A DNA stretch of 64,000 bases. It comes from Antrodiella citrinella (taxonomy: Eukaryota; Basidiomycota; Agaricomycetes; Polyporales; Steccherinaceae). This document shows, piece by piece, positions 23,301-34,892 of the stretch (positions are counted from its first letter, which is position 1; each line of letters opens with the position of its first letter). Position numbers and translations under genes: made by a program. The notes beneath the pieces are model-generated. The model was not told where the DNA came from, did no database searches, and saw only the letters and a list, made by a program, of their open reading frames with translations. Where the stretch lies: positions 1 through 64,000 of the forward strand of contig SGPM01000067.1 of assembly GCA_004802725.1 (NCBI GenBank), read 5' to 3'.

Positions 23301-25414
23301 ATGTCGATCGCGTTGAACGTTCACTCGCTCGCCAACTGCCAGAAGCCTGCGTCACGGTCATCACTGACATTGACGCTGCCAAGTCCCCAATCATGGTTCA
23401 CGTCATTTAGTATGTGCCACCCACGTTAAACGCCACACTCATTGTATAGCAGCTTGCTTACCGCTCATTGATAACAGCGCGGAGATCAATCCACACCTTC
23501 CTCTCGAGCGCAGTGGTAAATGGCCACTTGTGTGTCCAGGACTCGGAAGGTGAACATCACTTCGGCCAATACGCAAAGGGCGACCACACCGTCCGTCTTG
23601 TGGTTCATGATCTCAACGCTTGGAAACGCATCTTCATGTGAGAGCCCCTCCTTTGCGCCAGCGGTCTTACTGAGACGTTCGCCTACAGGTCTGGTGATCT
23701 TGGATGTAAGTCGGACCACCGCTGGTTATTATCCCTCTCTCTTCTAATTCCGGTTGCGTGCCTCGTTCGCAGTCAGTGAGGCGTTCATGATGGGAGAACT
23801 CGAGGTCGACGATCTCAAGGGAATAATGGACGTGAGTACTTTTCGCGCTGTACTGTCACCGACGATCATGGTCTCTGATTGGAACGATTTATTTTGCGCA
23901 TGTAGCTCTGGCTCGAGAACCAATCGCACATGGTTGGCCTGTCTTCCGCTGTTGGCCGTGTCTCTTCGGTTCTTTCGGCCCTTTCAAATGCTATGTTCGG
24001 TCAAACCCGCTCTCAGGCGCGTTTGAATGCAATAGCAAGCTATGACCAGTCGAACGAGCTATTCAAGGTATGTTCTCTATTGAATCTTCTCGGAAGTCTT
24101 CTCTTCACTAATTAATGATCCACGCTCGCGACGTACCTGACTCTCTCTCTCGTTCCAGGCATTCTTAAGTACTGAAATGATGTATTCGTGTGCGCTCTGG
24201 AGCGAAGCGGAGGGCGGTGTCAACGGTGACCTGGAGTCTGGACCGTTCGCCGGAGACTTGGAAGCAGCTCAACAACGGAAAATCAAGCATGTTCTCACTA
24301 AAGCTCGGGTCCAGCCTGGCCACAGAGTGCTCGAGTTCGGAACTGGCTGGGGCGGACTGGCTATTGAGGTTAGACTTTCCTTCCCTTCAGTCGGTCAGCG
24401 ACACGGCTCTAACGGACTGGCTCCGCTGCTGTATCACAGGCTGCCCGTTCTTTCGGCTGCGAAGTCGACACGCTCACGCTCTCCCAAGAGCAGAAAGCCC
24501 TCGCGGAAGAGCGCGTGAGGAAGGCTGGGCTCGAAGGCCGTGTCCGTGTGCACCTCCTCGACTATAGAGATATTCCTGCCGAGTTCGAACACCAGTTCGA
24601 CGCTTTTGTGAGCATCGAGATGCTGGAACATGTTGGCGCACAAGTGAGTGCTTATCTAATGCTTTTCTCTGTGCGAAGAACCGACCCATGCTGATCATTT
24701 CTATAGTACTACAAGAAATACTTCCAGCTTGTCGATTTTGCTCTCAAACCGCAGAATGCCACGGCCGTCGTGACTTCATCCACGTTCCCTGAGTCAAGAT
24801 ATTCTGGGTATCAGTACGTGTGGCTTCCGTTATCGCCTCGTTGCAGATCTAGCAACGGGTTCTCATCACGCATACGATCTCTGATCTCGTGCTACCCACC
24901 ACTCTAGGGCTGAGGACTTCATGCGCAAGTACATGTGGCCGAACTCATGTCTCCCCTCCGCCACGGCACTTGTAACGGCGGCACAAGCCGCCTCTCACGG
25001 CCGCTTTACGCTTGATGGCGTCGAGAACCACGCTGCCCGTGCGTCGCTTTTTACTGCTCCCTTCCCGTTTCATAGCTCACCATGTCTTTACGTCTTGTTG
25101 TCGTGTATCCGCAGATTACCCTCGTACGCTCCGGACGTGGGGCCGCAGACTGGAAAGCAACTTGAAGCAGGAGGCCATGGCGCGCTCCCACCCTGCGTTA
25201 CGCAACTATAACGAGTACCAGATCTTCAAGCGCAAGTGGGAGTACCTGTTTGCGTATGCGGGTGCCGGGTTCATGAAGGGATACATTACTTGTCATATGC
25301 TGACGTTCATACGACCGGTGCGTAGCCGTCGGAGTCCCTGCGATTTTTTGCAATATACTGACGAGTTTGTATATGTTGCGATTTTAGAACGATATCCCCG
25401 ATGGCCTGAACTGA
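23301..25414 (+). CDS. Cyclopropane-fatty-acyl-phospholipid synthase-type methyltransferase
   Basis: Eleven exons (23301-23409, 23478-23637, 23689-23705, 23773-23831, 23906-24067, 24159-24368, 24440-24643, 24707-24813, 24908-25038, 25115-25317, 25388-25414) encode 462 residues. The N-terminal domain has GDLGFSEAFMMGELEVDDL, the family lipid-side signature; the SAM fold follows with VLEFGTGWGGLAIE (motif I), CEVDTLTLS, and VSIEMLEHVGA. The C-terminal part (FMRKYMWPNSCLPS, HYPRTLRTW, GYITCHMLTFIRPNDIP) matches fungal members of the CFAS / mycolic-acid-methyltransferase family. Known chemistry: SAM-dependent methylene or methyl transfer to unsaturated acyl chains of phospholipids. No transmembrane helices are seen, unlike sphingolipid C9-methyltransferases. 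Exon 3 is only 17 nt. The start ATG is supported by the phase match to exon 2. Confidence 0.92.
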
Positions 25415-27470
25415 AGGATGATGGCCCCGCCCCCGATGAGTAACATTATGCAGTGTCCCCCCGGTACTATCCGTTCGCTCCATTCATTCATCCCATTCCA
25501 TTGCTTCATTCATTCTTTCACTATATTCGTATCTACTGTTTTTATCGCCCGAGTATATTTGGAACTTCTCGCAGGTCTCTCTCTGTTCCGTTGTTGTACT
25601 TGTATTGGCACTTACGCTCTCGCACGCTGGTACGGTGGAAATCAAAAATGCTATGACTCTCATTTTACTATACTACAACTACATTGAGGTGACCTGGACA
25701 AAAACTGCGCCCGCCAAGGGCGTGTTATCGTGTTATCAAGTGCTATCGCAGGAACATATGTCTCACCTTAGTGCGTACTTGGGCTCGAGCTCGGACGTTT
25801 TTTTTACGTCCTCAACAGTGCAATCCATGTCCTTCAAGAATCAACTCGTTGGTGAGAGACAACGGTGATATTAACGGGCGGAGTCAACGTACTGCGTCCG
25901 TCTACCGACGGATGCCTTCCAACGAGATTGCTCGTCCCTCAGTTCATCCGGAGAAACAGATGGGTTTCATGGGCGCACAGGGTTCAGAGTTCTTGAACTG
26001 GGGGTGGGGCTGTCTTCTCCCGCGAAGGTCATTGAATTCAGCTTCCTCTGACATGCACACACACGACTCGAATAAAATCAACTTCGATGGCTCTGCGGCA
26101 CTCGGAAATTCCCCAAGAAGAGTGAGTGGATATATCGGTTGCAAGACGACGCAAATCTGCCCCAACACAGCGCGAAAGGCAATCACAGCTAAGGTGGTGG
26201 TTACGTTACCACATCCCAATCCTGTGATCCAAAAGGTCCGACAGCAGGTGTGTGTTGAGTCCACAAATAGCGATAATCTGAACTCTGGGCTTGTACCCGG
26301 GAGAGGGGAAGAGGAGAGGGGTGGGGTGCTTGCACCAGATCGGACACAATAAAGTATGGATGGACACACGAGACTGAGACTCACGAGGAAAGAAGACGTT
26401 ATGCATATATGCATGCTGAGGCTAACTCTCCCTCGAGGTCGGCGGAAGACAGAGCCTTCCCCTTGGAATTCCACATTCTGGAATTTGGTGGTGGTGGTGG
26501 TGGGGAAATTGGGTTCCGCTGATGCATCTGAGTGCATCTTGAGTTTATCACTTCGGAATTGCATTCGTGCGTGTGCGGAATGAACTGGAACGGGGAAGAG
26601 AAGGAGCTCGACCCATCCCCATTACTGCTGGGAAGGCGAAGCTTAAGAAGGGGCAATGAGCACGAGTGTAAACCTGATGATCACATATGATAGATGATAG
26701 ACGAATAGTGAGTCCACAGCACCAGATTCAGAGGGAAGCAATCAAGAGAACAAAGAACGACGCGCGGAAATTCCAAATTTGAAACGATAAAGTTACCTTG
26801 AAGTTCAAGTTGGAACTTGGGATTGGCGGTTGCGGTCCCTCGATCCACCGACGTCAGGTCAGAAGTATAATCTGACAGAATGGGTCTGCAGAGAACTGTT
26901 ACTGTAATAATCCCGGGAGAAGTATGCCATGGCGTCGAGAGTTGCCGCTGTAAAGCTTGCAAGCCGGTAAACGACCTCATGGACGAGAATGGTTCTGGAA
27001 AACCGACTCGAACCGATGAGATTTCAATATTGTTCATGGAGTGCATATGACTCGGATATGTTGTTGCGACTCGCCACAGACCGATAACGTCTTGTCTACG
27101 TCCTTGAACAACACTAACGATCAGTGGTTGGTCTTCGGGCGATACCAAAGGTCCAAAACAATCCCGGTGAATGCCGATGCCATTGGCACGGTTCTGATTT
27201 GCGTTTGCATGCCGTCCCACTGCGATACAGCGACGACTTCTATCCGCAGAAAAAACGTACATATGAGGAAGTGTCCGGACCAGAGGGAACCAGGGAATAA
27301 ATATCGATTATATGGGGTCTAACGGTCCTTGTTCTGTCGAGTTCAGCGATCAGAAACAAAAACGATCCAACGGCACGAACATACCGCACCAATCCCATCT
27401 CTCGCTCGCGTGGCGTAGCACATCGCAAGAAATACGTATCGTCCAAAGTCCTCAATCCACAGGGTCAAGA
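25415..27470. other. 2-kb intergenic stretch
   Basis: It lies between the convergent CFAS-type and ALG2 genes. It contains a short GGT run (about 26489-26503) and no coding signal I can support. Open frames are mutually overlapping and carry no motif. Confidence 0.4.
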
Positions 27471-29208
27471 TCACCGTACCAACAACAAAGCAAGGACCGT
27501 CACGAAGAAGCCCAACAAGGCTAGCACCGCTACCAGCACGCTCCCCACCCCAAACGGTGGCGTACCCATCTGCACGGCCTGGCTTAGCGACACCTCGAGA
27601 TCCCGCGCCATCGCTTCCATCCCGAATTTCTCCTTTGCGCGCTTGGAGGCTCGTAGACTGAGTTCGCGTCTGTCTGAGGGGGAGAGGGCGATGATTTCGC
27701 GGAGCGCAGTGGCCCAGATTGTGGGGTCGGGTTTGCGGAGCCAGCCTGTTCGTTCGCGTTTTTCTTCGCCCGGGGTTGGTTCGAAATCGGGGTCGACGAC
27801 GCTCTCTGTTGGTCCGCCGCTGTCACAAGCCAGCACGGGTACACCGCATACCATCGCCTCCACCGGTCCAATACCAAAGTGTTCGTTGGAAGGCGTGTAC
27901 AGCAGAGCCAATGTCGAGGGGGAAGACAGCAACGCGGACCGCTGTGACGTGGTGAAATTAAGCAGGAAAAGTACGTCAGGTGCCTCAGACGTCATATTGA
28001 ACGGAGGGACAGTCACAGGCGACGTTGAGGACGTCGGGTTGATGATATTGAACGTCAGCGCGTTGGCTTTGGCGCGGTCGATGAGGAAGACAAGCGTCAT
28101 CATGTTGTCTTCCACGCGTGGGTCGTATCCGCCTGTATAGACGTTTGTCTTAGTCAAGCAGGACGGAAATGAAAGGATAGACGAGGATTTACCTGCTACT
28201 ACTAATCGTAAGCCAGCGTTCTCCTTCTTGACAAGCGCGAACGCGTCGATAGCTAGCGCAGCGTTTTTCTTCTTCTCATACCGGTTTAGAGAAACCAGTG
28301 TTGGGCGGTCACTATTCTCCTCAGTACACATATACAAGCGCGCAAGGCAAAGAGACACTTACGAGACGATTTGCACGACGTCAGGATCGGCAGGGTCCAC
28401 CGCTGTAGCTTCGTACGCAGCCAGATTGATACCAGGGTGCACGACCTTGGGTGTCACGTGGATAGAAGAGAAGTGTTTCTTGAACACGCGGGCTGTGAAG
28501 TTGGAGTTGGCAAGGATGATGTCGGCTTGTGCTGCACACGAACGGACGTTCAGGTTCGCAATCCCCTACGTAGCCAGAGAAGCCATACGCACCAGTCGTA
28601 AACTCTTCCAGCATATCCATAGGCAACCTATATACCCTCTTCAACCACCCTCCGCTCCTCGGGACCTTCCCCTCATACGCCCCTCCCGCCAACAGCTTAT
28701 CCGGAAAGTGACAATAGAACACGACACGGGTCCCGCCAAGTACCCGTAACAGTGGCACGCATGTCGAGAGCTGGTCGACGAAGTACACGTCGTATTTCGG
28801 CGCAGACGGGCGCAGCAGGAAGGTCGTGAGGTGCAGTTGGTGGAGGTGCGCGAACAGAATGTGCAGTTTTCCCGAGATATGGCGGGGGAACCGTGGTGGG
28901 AGGGCGTGTACGCGAAGGGTCCCTGTTCGTTGCAACCATAAGCTGTGAGGCAGGTATAGAGTAGTACAGGAAGACGTACCGTCCCGAGTTTCGTCAAAAC
29001 AGTGCTCAGGATCATGGTGAGACGTGTACACGTCCACTTCGTGTCCTAATCTCTGTAACCCTAGCGCTGCATCTACGACAAGACGTTCGGCCCCGCCTTA
29101 ACGAGCCTACACTGGTCAGTGTATGCGTAACTGTGCTGGAGAGCAACTCGCACCGATTCCGAGGTCGGGATGGACGAACGCGATTCGCAGCTTCTTGTCC
29201 GTCGACAT
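27471..29208 (-). CDS. ALG2: Alpha-1,3/1,6-mannosyltransferase ALG2
   Basis: Six exons (29208-29154, 29096-28980, 28922-28593, 28531-28363, 28311-28193, 28132-27471) give 483 residues. It is a GT4/GT-B glycosyltransferase: IAFVHPDLGIGGAERLV at the start (acceptor-side Gly loop), YTSHHDPEHCF, VVFYCHFPDKLL, NRYEKKKN in the second domain, and the donor-binding NEHFGIGPVEAM with the E-x7-E pattern and CDSGGPTESV. A hydrophobic C-terminal segment (VLVAVLALLGFFVTVLALLL) anchors it in the ER membrane. Known role: adds the second and third mannoses to the dolichol-linked N-glycan precursor on the cytosolic face of the ER. It is essential in yeast. A Tyr-Glu-Lys-Lys-Lys stretch in the hinge region matches the family. 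Confidence 0.95.
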
Positions 29209-30051
29209 AAGTTTTCGACTGAGCCGTCGCAAGTTCAAACGCTATGCGTGTATGAAATGACAATAAAGAGCGTGATGAGATGTGTATGGACTCTTTCCAG
29301 GACCGTCGGTATTGTGTGCAAGCAGTCTTAGTCCAAGCGTCCAATGTGGCGGCCCGTAGATCGTGGTACGTGGAATATCATAAGCGCGCCTCAGACACGT
29401 CGCGCTCGATGCCACAGCATTCGTCGTGCTCATATCGCAGCATGCATGAAGAGATGGGACATGGATTTATTCACAGTACCTATGATACAACGTAGCATGT
29501 GCCAGCACAAAGGCTAAATACGATCCATACAAAATGAGAGCGTCCATAAAAACCAAAACCAATCCATAGAGAAAGGTGGCGTATGATACAGCGGAGAATG
29601 CGAGCATGAAGCATGATACAGAATGAAGAACGTAGAGAGGCAGAACATGACCAGGGAGCTGCAGGGAATATGAAGTCAGTACTTATAGCAACGCGAATAT
29701 GCAAAAGCAAAGATTCAGAAGGAACAATTGGTAATTTTAGGTTGTATCCCCATGTACGTGTCGGAACAGGTCTGAGAATTTTCTCATCTCGTAAATGGTA
29801 CGAAGGGAATGTACTCACAGTCACAGAATACACGAGACGAGGCATCATGACGGCAGGACCTGAGAGTAAGGGTATTAGCGAGAAGTCGTGAATGCGACGA
29901 GGAAGTAGTAGTTCAGATTAAAAAGGCAATATACGTAATCCGCACATCCCTAAGGATCGGTACAGGTCTGAGAGTATAAAAGTTCATCACAAAAAGGAGT
30001 AGAGGGGGCGAGGGAGACATAAAACCGAAGAAGACGCTCACCGAAAGCAAA
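29209..30051. other. Intergenic region upstream of ALG2
   Basis: It separates ALG2 from the calcipressin gene on the same strand and must include the ALG2 promoter and the calcipressin 3' untranslated region. No gene or repeat is recognised. Confidence 0.35.
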
Positions 30052-30837
30052 TCATGCGCCCACCCGCATCGCAGGCATAGCAGTTGGCGCAGGTTTCCAC
30101 ATCGGGCGTCCAGGAGAAGGCTGGCCATACACCCAATCCCTCTCCGCCGGCTCGTCCTTCGTCCTACGATGATCACAGTCCTCCACATAGATACCTATGC
30201 CCGTCTCGCCCTCGTCCGGCTCGATCAACACCTCGAAGCCGCTCTCGTTGAGAGGACCTTGCTGCAGGTGCAGCTTGTTCAACGCAGCCATGAGATCGGT
30301 CGCAAGAGGTGTTGCGTTAGGGGGGTCTTCGCGGATCTGCTCCCAGCCGACGGGCGGGGAGCCGGGAGGCGAGATGAGGAAGTTCTTCTCTATGGCTGGC
30401 GGACGAAGGTAATAATTGCCTTCTTCGCCGTCAGGCAGATCGATGATTGTCGGATCGTTACGATATACCCTCATAGTGAACTGTGGTCTGAGAAAATTTG
30501 TACACGTCAGCCGAGGACGAAAAAACCAAGGCATAAGGAGGACGTACAAGTCTGGGAAGGGTCCGACGACAAGATTATCACAATGTTCTTTAGCTTGCTC
30601 CGCATCCTCCTCGAGATGATAGACCAGAATAACTCGTGCGAGCCCTCTCACCGGTGCCCACTTATATATCTGCCCGTAGCTTGTGAAATGAAGTTGGAGG
30701 GCATCGAGAACGTCTGGCTCGAGATACGGATCAGGCAGCCCCGTGATGACAAGCGTATTGGTACGCTCGATCGTAGTAGAGGGGCCAGCGGATGGAATAA
30801 GCTCGGGTGTAGATGGAATAGAGACGTGCAAAGACAT
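30052..30837 (-). CDS. Calcipressin (regulator of calcineurin, RCAN family)
   Basis: Two exons (30837-30548, 30487-30052) encode 241 residues. An N-terminal RRM-like domain carries TNTLVITGLPDPYLEP and GLARVILVYHLEEDAEQAK. It is followed by the family LRVYR-type segment (TMRVYRNDPT) and the calcineurin-docking core FLISPPGSPPVGWE, in which the Ser residues are phospho-regulated in homologues. After that come an acidic stretch and a Pro-rich tail (PSPGRPMWKPAPTAMP). Calcipressins bind and tune the Ca2+/calmodulin-dependent phosphatase calcineurin, thereby affecting stress tolerance and growth at high temperature in fungi. The start ATG opens the frame of the RRM domain; upstream sequence has no in-frame coding character. 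Confidence 0.93.
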   Translation of the reverse strand: MSLHVSIPSTPELIPSAGPSTTIERTNTLVITGLPDPYLEPDVLDALQLHFTSYGQIYKWAPVRGLARVILVYHLEEDAEQAKEHCDNLVVGPFPDLYVLLMPWFFRPRLTCTNFLRPQFTMRVYRNDPTIIDLPDGEEGNYYLRPPAIEKNFLISPPGSPPVGWEQIREDPPNATPLATDLMAALNKLHLQQGPLNESGFEVLIEPDEGETGIGIYVEDCDHRRTKDEPAERDWVYGQPSPGRPMWKPAPTAMPAMRVGA

Positions 30838-31339
30838 CGTCAAAATGTATGAAAAAGGAGGAAGAAGATGGAGGGAAAGAGGAGATGCAAGCTGCGAAGA
30901 TTTTATGGCCCTCGGTTGGAGAATGGTTACGTAACACGGCGCAGTTGCCTTTTCCGTCAATCACAGCATGTGACGTTAGACGCTTGCTCTGGTGCGGCTG
31001 CTGCGACTCATGGCGATGCGATTCAATTATTCAGCACCAGTACTTACAACAGAAGCGATGGTCAGATACACTGGCATAACAGTACACATACCCGACGCCT
31101 GATTTGCATTCCCGCTACATCTTCTCTGCCTTCGAGCTTTCGTTACTCTTCGCCATACAACCAAGCCTAAATTGAGACATCAACAACACTGGCACTCCCC
31201 GTCGCACCTCGCCGACCCTGGTAAATATCAGTATGGTGGCGGTACCTCGGTGTGAGGGTGTCGTACCAATAAGATACTCGACGGATGTGTTTGTGGAGAA
31301 CAGTAGAAGCAGTGCATTGCGCGGACGCTTGCGACAACC
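30838..31339. other. Intergenic region upstream of the calcipressin gene
   Basis: About 500 bp between two minus-strand genes, expected to contain the calcipressin promoter and the 3' end of the CCDC124-like gene. Nothing distinctive is visible. Confidence 0.3.
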
Positions 31340-32374
31340 TCACTGGGAACGGTCGTTGGAGGCACGCAGACGCTCCTCGACAGCCAGCCTCTTTTTGCTG
31401 AGAGCGTCCACCTTGTCGTCCTTGGATGCATCGTACGCCACAGTGACTTGGTTGAACCTACAAGAGAAGTAATGAGCAGTAGCGAGAAACGGACGTTGTG
31501 CCTGACTTACGGATTCTCGGGCGATTTCTGGAATTGCTTGAAGAGAATTTCCTAATGCACAGCCATCGTTAGAATCCTCACAATCATTCCGAAGCCAATA
31601 CACTTACTTGATATTGCTGAAGGCGCAAGCCCGGGTGCTGCGCGCGGGACAAGGTGTGTCAGCATAGATCAGCCATGTAAGTACTGCGATACATACATCA
31701 GCTCGGACATTAGGCATCTCACGTTCCTTGTACGCCTCAAAGGATGCCTTGAATCGCCTCTGCCGTGATCAGAGATCAGCACGTTATTCCACGTGGGGAT
31801 GAGTCACGGCATACCTCTGGATGTCTCTCCAGTCCAGCAGCCTGTTGGCCCACGCTAGCCTTGTCCATCTTCGCTGTAACAACCTCCAAAAGATCAATCG
31901 CGTTGTCGATGCCGGTAGCAGTGAACTCTTCTGGCGCTTCGGTGGGTGCCACGGGTCCTTCGTCATTGGGCACGGTGGCAGCGGCTGCAGCAATGCCTCC
32001 GCCAGCAGCGATAGCGCCTGGACCGGCAGGCTTGAAGACCTTGCCTTTCTTGACAGCCTTGGGTGCAGCTTTGGGCTTCGATGGTGCAGAGGCCTCTTCC
32101 TCGGCGAGAAGACGAGCGTTCTCTGCCTTGCGCGCGAGCTCGGCAAGTCGTTTGGCCTCCTTGTCTTCCTTGGACTTGGCACTCTTTGCATCGTCTTTCC
32201 ATGCATCAGCCTCTTTACGCTCCTAAGAGAGAGAGTTAGATGTATATGACATGTGAGGAGGATCGTGAGCACTGGGCACCTTCTCTGCCTCAGCCGACTG
32301 CTGTTTCTTCGCCTCATTCTCTGCCTTCTTGGCGCGCCACCCTCCTTCTTCGCGTTGCCTCCTTTGGGTGCCAT
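31340..32374 (-). CDS. CCDC124/Lso2-like ribosome-associated coiled-coil protein, apparent frameshift
   Basis: Six exons (32374-32280, 32222-31815, 31759-31697, 31637-31608, 31551-31511, 31457-31340) carry the family pattern. A basic N-terminus and a Lys/Glu/Ala-rich coiled coil (WKDDAKSAKSKEDKEAKRLAE) are followed by an Ala/Pro linker and a conserved C-terminal domain (GLERHPERRFKASFEAY, REMPNVRADHPGLRLQQYQ, FQKSPENPFNQ). Homologues bind the ribosome and protect or reactivate it after starvation. The exons sum to 755 nt, one short of a whole number of codons. The mismatch lies in the first exon near 32331-32340: the ATG frame (MAPKGGNAKKEGG) and the downstream frame (RAKKAENEAKK) both look real but differ by one base. 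A sequencing or assembly error is the simplest explanation; a true mutation or an alternative first exon are possible. Exon 4 is just 30 nt. Confidence 0.82.
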
Positions 32375-32774
32375 AGTCTTGAGCTAAAGAACTTCCTGTG
32401 GGTGAGTGTCTAGAGGGTATTGATGTCCAGCGAAACAATCCAGAGACGATGGTGGTCGATTGAAAGCTCCTTGAGGAGGATGCGAGGTTTACATATGAGA
32501 TCTTATCTTATCGGAGATCGACGGAGACGGAAGATCCCGGCTGAACGCTCGATCGCGTTTTCTTTTCCGACGCGCTTTTGACGACGATCGAGGAGGATCG
32601 AGAAAGTCTCGAGAGCTCTCGAGAGTCATATTTCGACCGGTAAAGCATTGAAATATGTCTCCAGTCTCAACGAGTGTCTGCGTTCATGTTTTCAGGCAGG
32701 CGTCAAAAGATCACATGAGGATCAAAGCAGTGACGATCGGCACAGTGTACTTATCAGCGCACCAGGGTCCAGAT

Positions 32775-33407
32775 CTAGAGGTCCAAAGAGACCACCGGCC
32801 ATCTTATGGCATCGTTGGTAGTCACACTGCTACAGCGATTGTCTCGTGTAAGGCTTCTGACAATCCTGCAGAAAGGGAACAGGTTCAGGTGATTCTCGAC
32901 TGTCGTCTCTATGGCAATGACGAATTTGTCTAATAACGACCTTGTCAAAACCTGGTGGACGAAGCTCACGCGCTTCGCGGTCGCTCTTAAATGGTATGTA
33001 TCCCATATATTGTACAACGGATAACTTCTCATGATTGAACACTGTTGCAGCTCGTCGTGACCACCACTCTCTGGTCGCACACGCCAAGCTCCCCCGCGCG
33101 GACTGTTTATAATCCGCTTGTTTGCATCGTAGTAGTATCGAGTGGTAATGTGCCAGGACTCGTTCGGATTGGTACCCCTCCTTGTGTCCCGGGGCGTTTT
33201 AGCCAAACGCAAGAAAGGAATAATCAACATCCATACGCTATCGCTAAGGTGGACGAATTCAAGCACGTAATCTCACCGGACCTGGCTGCTTGAACGCGTA
33301 GCGAATGCGCGCACGATCCCTTCTTGGTGTTGCTGCTCGGGCATGGTGCCGCCGTACTTCCAGAAGTAGTTCCACGCTCTTGTGGCCCAGCGTACGGTCA
33401 AGCTCAT
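32775..33407 (-). CDS. Small unknown protein, copy 1 of a tandem pair (possibly degenerate)
   Basis: Exon 1 (33407-33277) encodes MSLTVRWATRAWNYFWKYGG...EQQHQEGIVRAFA, closely matching copy 2. Exon 2 (proposed from 33180) encodes NESWHITTRYY...GGAWRVR, again matching. The second exon only joins in phase if a donor (GTGAG at 33276) different from that of copy 2 is used; the homologous donor site would follow an in-frame stop. At the end of the homologous region the paired stop codons TAA TAG of copy 2 read CAA CAG here, so the frame runs on to 32775 with a tail that shows no similarity to copy 2. Either this copy is decaying or it has gained a new C-terminus. No signal peptide or known domain is visible. 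Family unknown. Confidence 0.45.
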
Positions 33408-34260
33408 CGGTGAATTCAAACGTGTACATCTGTCGATGCATGAGCAGGGTGACGAATTACGCTGAAGAACCTACCCAGAGTACTTGCAAGACTGCCAGTG
33501 AGGAAACTCGGAGAGCCACAGGGCTAGCTTATAAGTACGTGTTGTTTCCTGGAACAAGTACGATGAGATATGGTGTTCTGACACACATGACAGATGCATA
33601 TGCTTGTCGAGTGGTCATTCCAGTAGTGACTAGCGGGTGACGTCTGCGGAGCACCTAGTCAAGGAGACTACCTCAGATGCACTGGTAGGTAAGAATCGTA
33701 CAATATATATACATAATCCTTGCGACTGAACACTATTACAGATCCCCGGAGGTATGACCAGTCAGACGTACATGCCAAGCTCCTCCATGCGCGCTGTGGA
33801 TAATCTGGTTGTTGTAATCATAGTATCTGGTGGTGATGTGCCACTGTTCAGTGGGGTCGGTACCCCCTGAGTGTCCTGGAGCACTGCAAAAAATATCAAC
33901 ATGGGTTCGCTGATGCGGAAAGACGAAAGGTGGTAGGAAGGAACTTGAAGACGCACGTAATTTCGGCTGACGCAGCGCCCCCAACATAATAAGAAGCAAA
34001 TGTTCGTACGATACCCTCTTGACGTTGTTGTTCTTGTGTAGTACCGCCGTTATTCCAAAAGTAATTCCAGGCTCTCGTGGCCCATCGTATGATGAGACTC
34101 ATCGTGGAATCGGGTGGTCTGCTAGTATCTGTCAATGATAATATAGGCGGTGTCAGTGAGCTAAGTAAGGGGGTACGTTGAGAAGATGTACGAACAGGTT
34201 TCGGGTACTCGCAGAGGTGCTGCCAATGAGGAGAGTTGTAGAGTAGCAGGGCTCCTTATA
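33035..34260. repeat. Diverged tandem duplication (two ~500-bp units)
   Basis: Unit A (about 33035-33535) and unit B (about 33730-34260) align over coding exons, intron ends and promoter. Shared landmarks on the plus strand include the GTGTTCA stretch (33040 region and 33729 region), the WHITTRYY coding block, the RWATRAWNYFW coding block, and a promoter block with gccagtgagg / gccaatgagg followed by a TATA-like ctta(ta)ag. About 195 bp of unrelated DNA separates the two units. Confidence 0.7.
33736..34102 (-). CDS. Small unknown protein, copy 2 of a tandem pair
   Basis: Two exons (34102-33957, 33883-33736) give 97 residues with a clean GTGCGT...TTGCAG intron. The N-terminal half is aromatic and basic (MSLIIRWATRAWNYFWNN), followed by a Gln/Glu-rich EEQQRQEG-like segment, and the C-terminal half contains TEQWHITTRYY and HGGAWHVR. 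It has no signal peptide, no clear transmembrane helix and no cysteine pattern. I do not recognise the family. Conservation with copy 1 is concentrated in the coding segments and in the promoter, which has a TATA-like TATAAGG on the minus strand near 34256. This indicates selection or recent duplication. The frame can be extended upstream of the chosen ATG, so the start is uncertain. Confidence 0.5.
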
Positions 34261-34892
34261 GCTGCATGCTAGTGAGTGGTTAGGTTGCGGACTCGGTGCA
34301 GCTGCCTGGGCCGACTTCGATGCAACATAACGTTCTGTCAAAATCACTGGCATCAGAGAAGTCATTGATATATCCTAGAGTTTAGAAACCTACATTGCTT
34401 CGTACAAGTCGGAAACATTTCAACTGCGAGACAAATTTCACACTTTCGAGACCACGAGACTCACCATGAGACTCAGCCGTGTCCGTCTGTGTTCATGTTC
34501 GGTCGGCTGAAACAGTGCTTGTACGACACCTGTGGACATCTGTCAAACTACGGGATTCATTCCATAGCATGATCTCAGGCTGGAATGGTAAGAAGGTTCA
34601 GAAGCTGGCCAAGCATGACGATGTGGCCCGGAAGCGCCGAACTACTGCAACAACTCTGGTAGCGCCGACAAGCGGCATGGCCCGCTACCGTTAGTACTTT
34701 AGAGGTTAGTTGGAACTGACGGAAAAATTGAGATGCGTAGAAGCGCATACAGCACGGTGAATATTTCAACGGCCCAGGCAATCCAGGCGCATTGACGGCA
34801 TGCACCGGCACGAGGCGGTCCGGTACTTAGTGTAGGACCACGAGCGCTTGGTTCTCTTTACCTGTTTCTGCTACCTTCTCTGGTCTCCAAGA
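34261..34892. other. Intergenic region
   Basis: Promoter region for the SRPK-like kinase on one side and the copy 2 small gene on the other (divergent). No repeats or genes recognised. Confidence 0.3.

Noticed and set aside
23301..25414. Sphingolipid C9-methyltransferase
   Set aside because: That family carries N-terminal membrane helices, which are absent here; the motif pattern fits cyclopropane-fatty-acid-synthase-type enzymes.
26399..26564. Coding frame with a GGT-derived poly-Val or poly-Pro run
   Set aside because: The run is a simple repeat and the surrounding frame has no motif or splice support.
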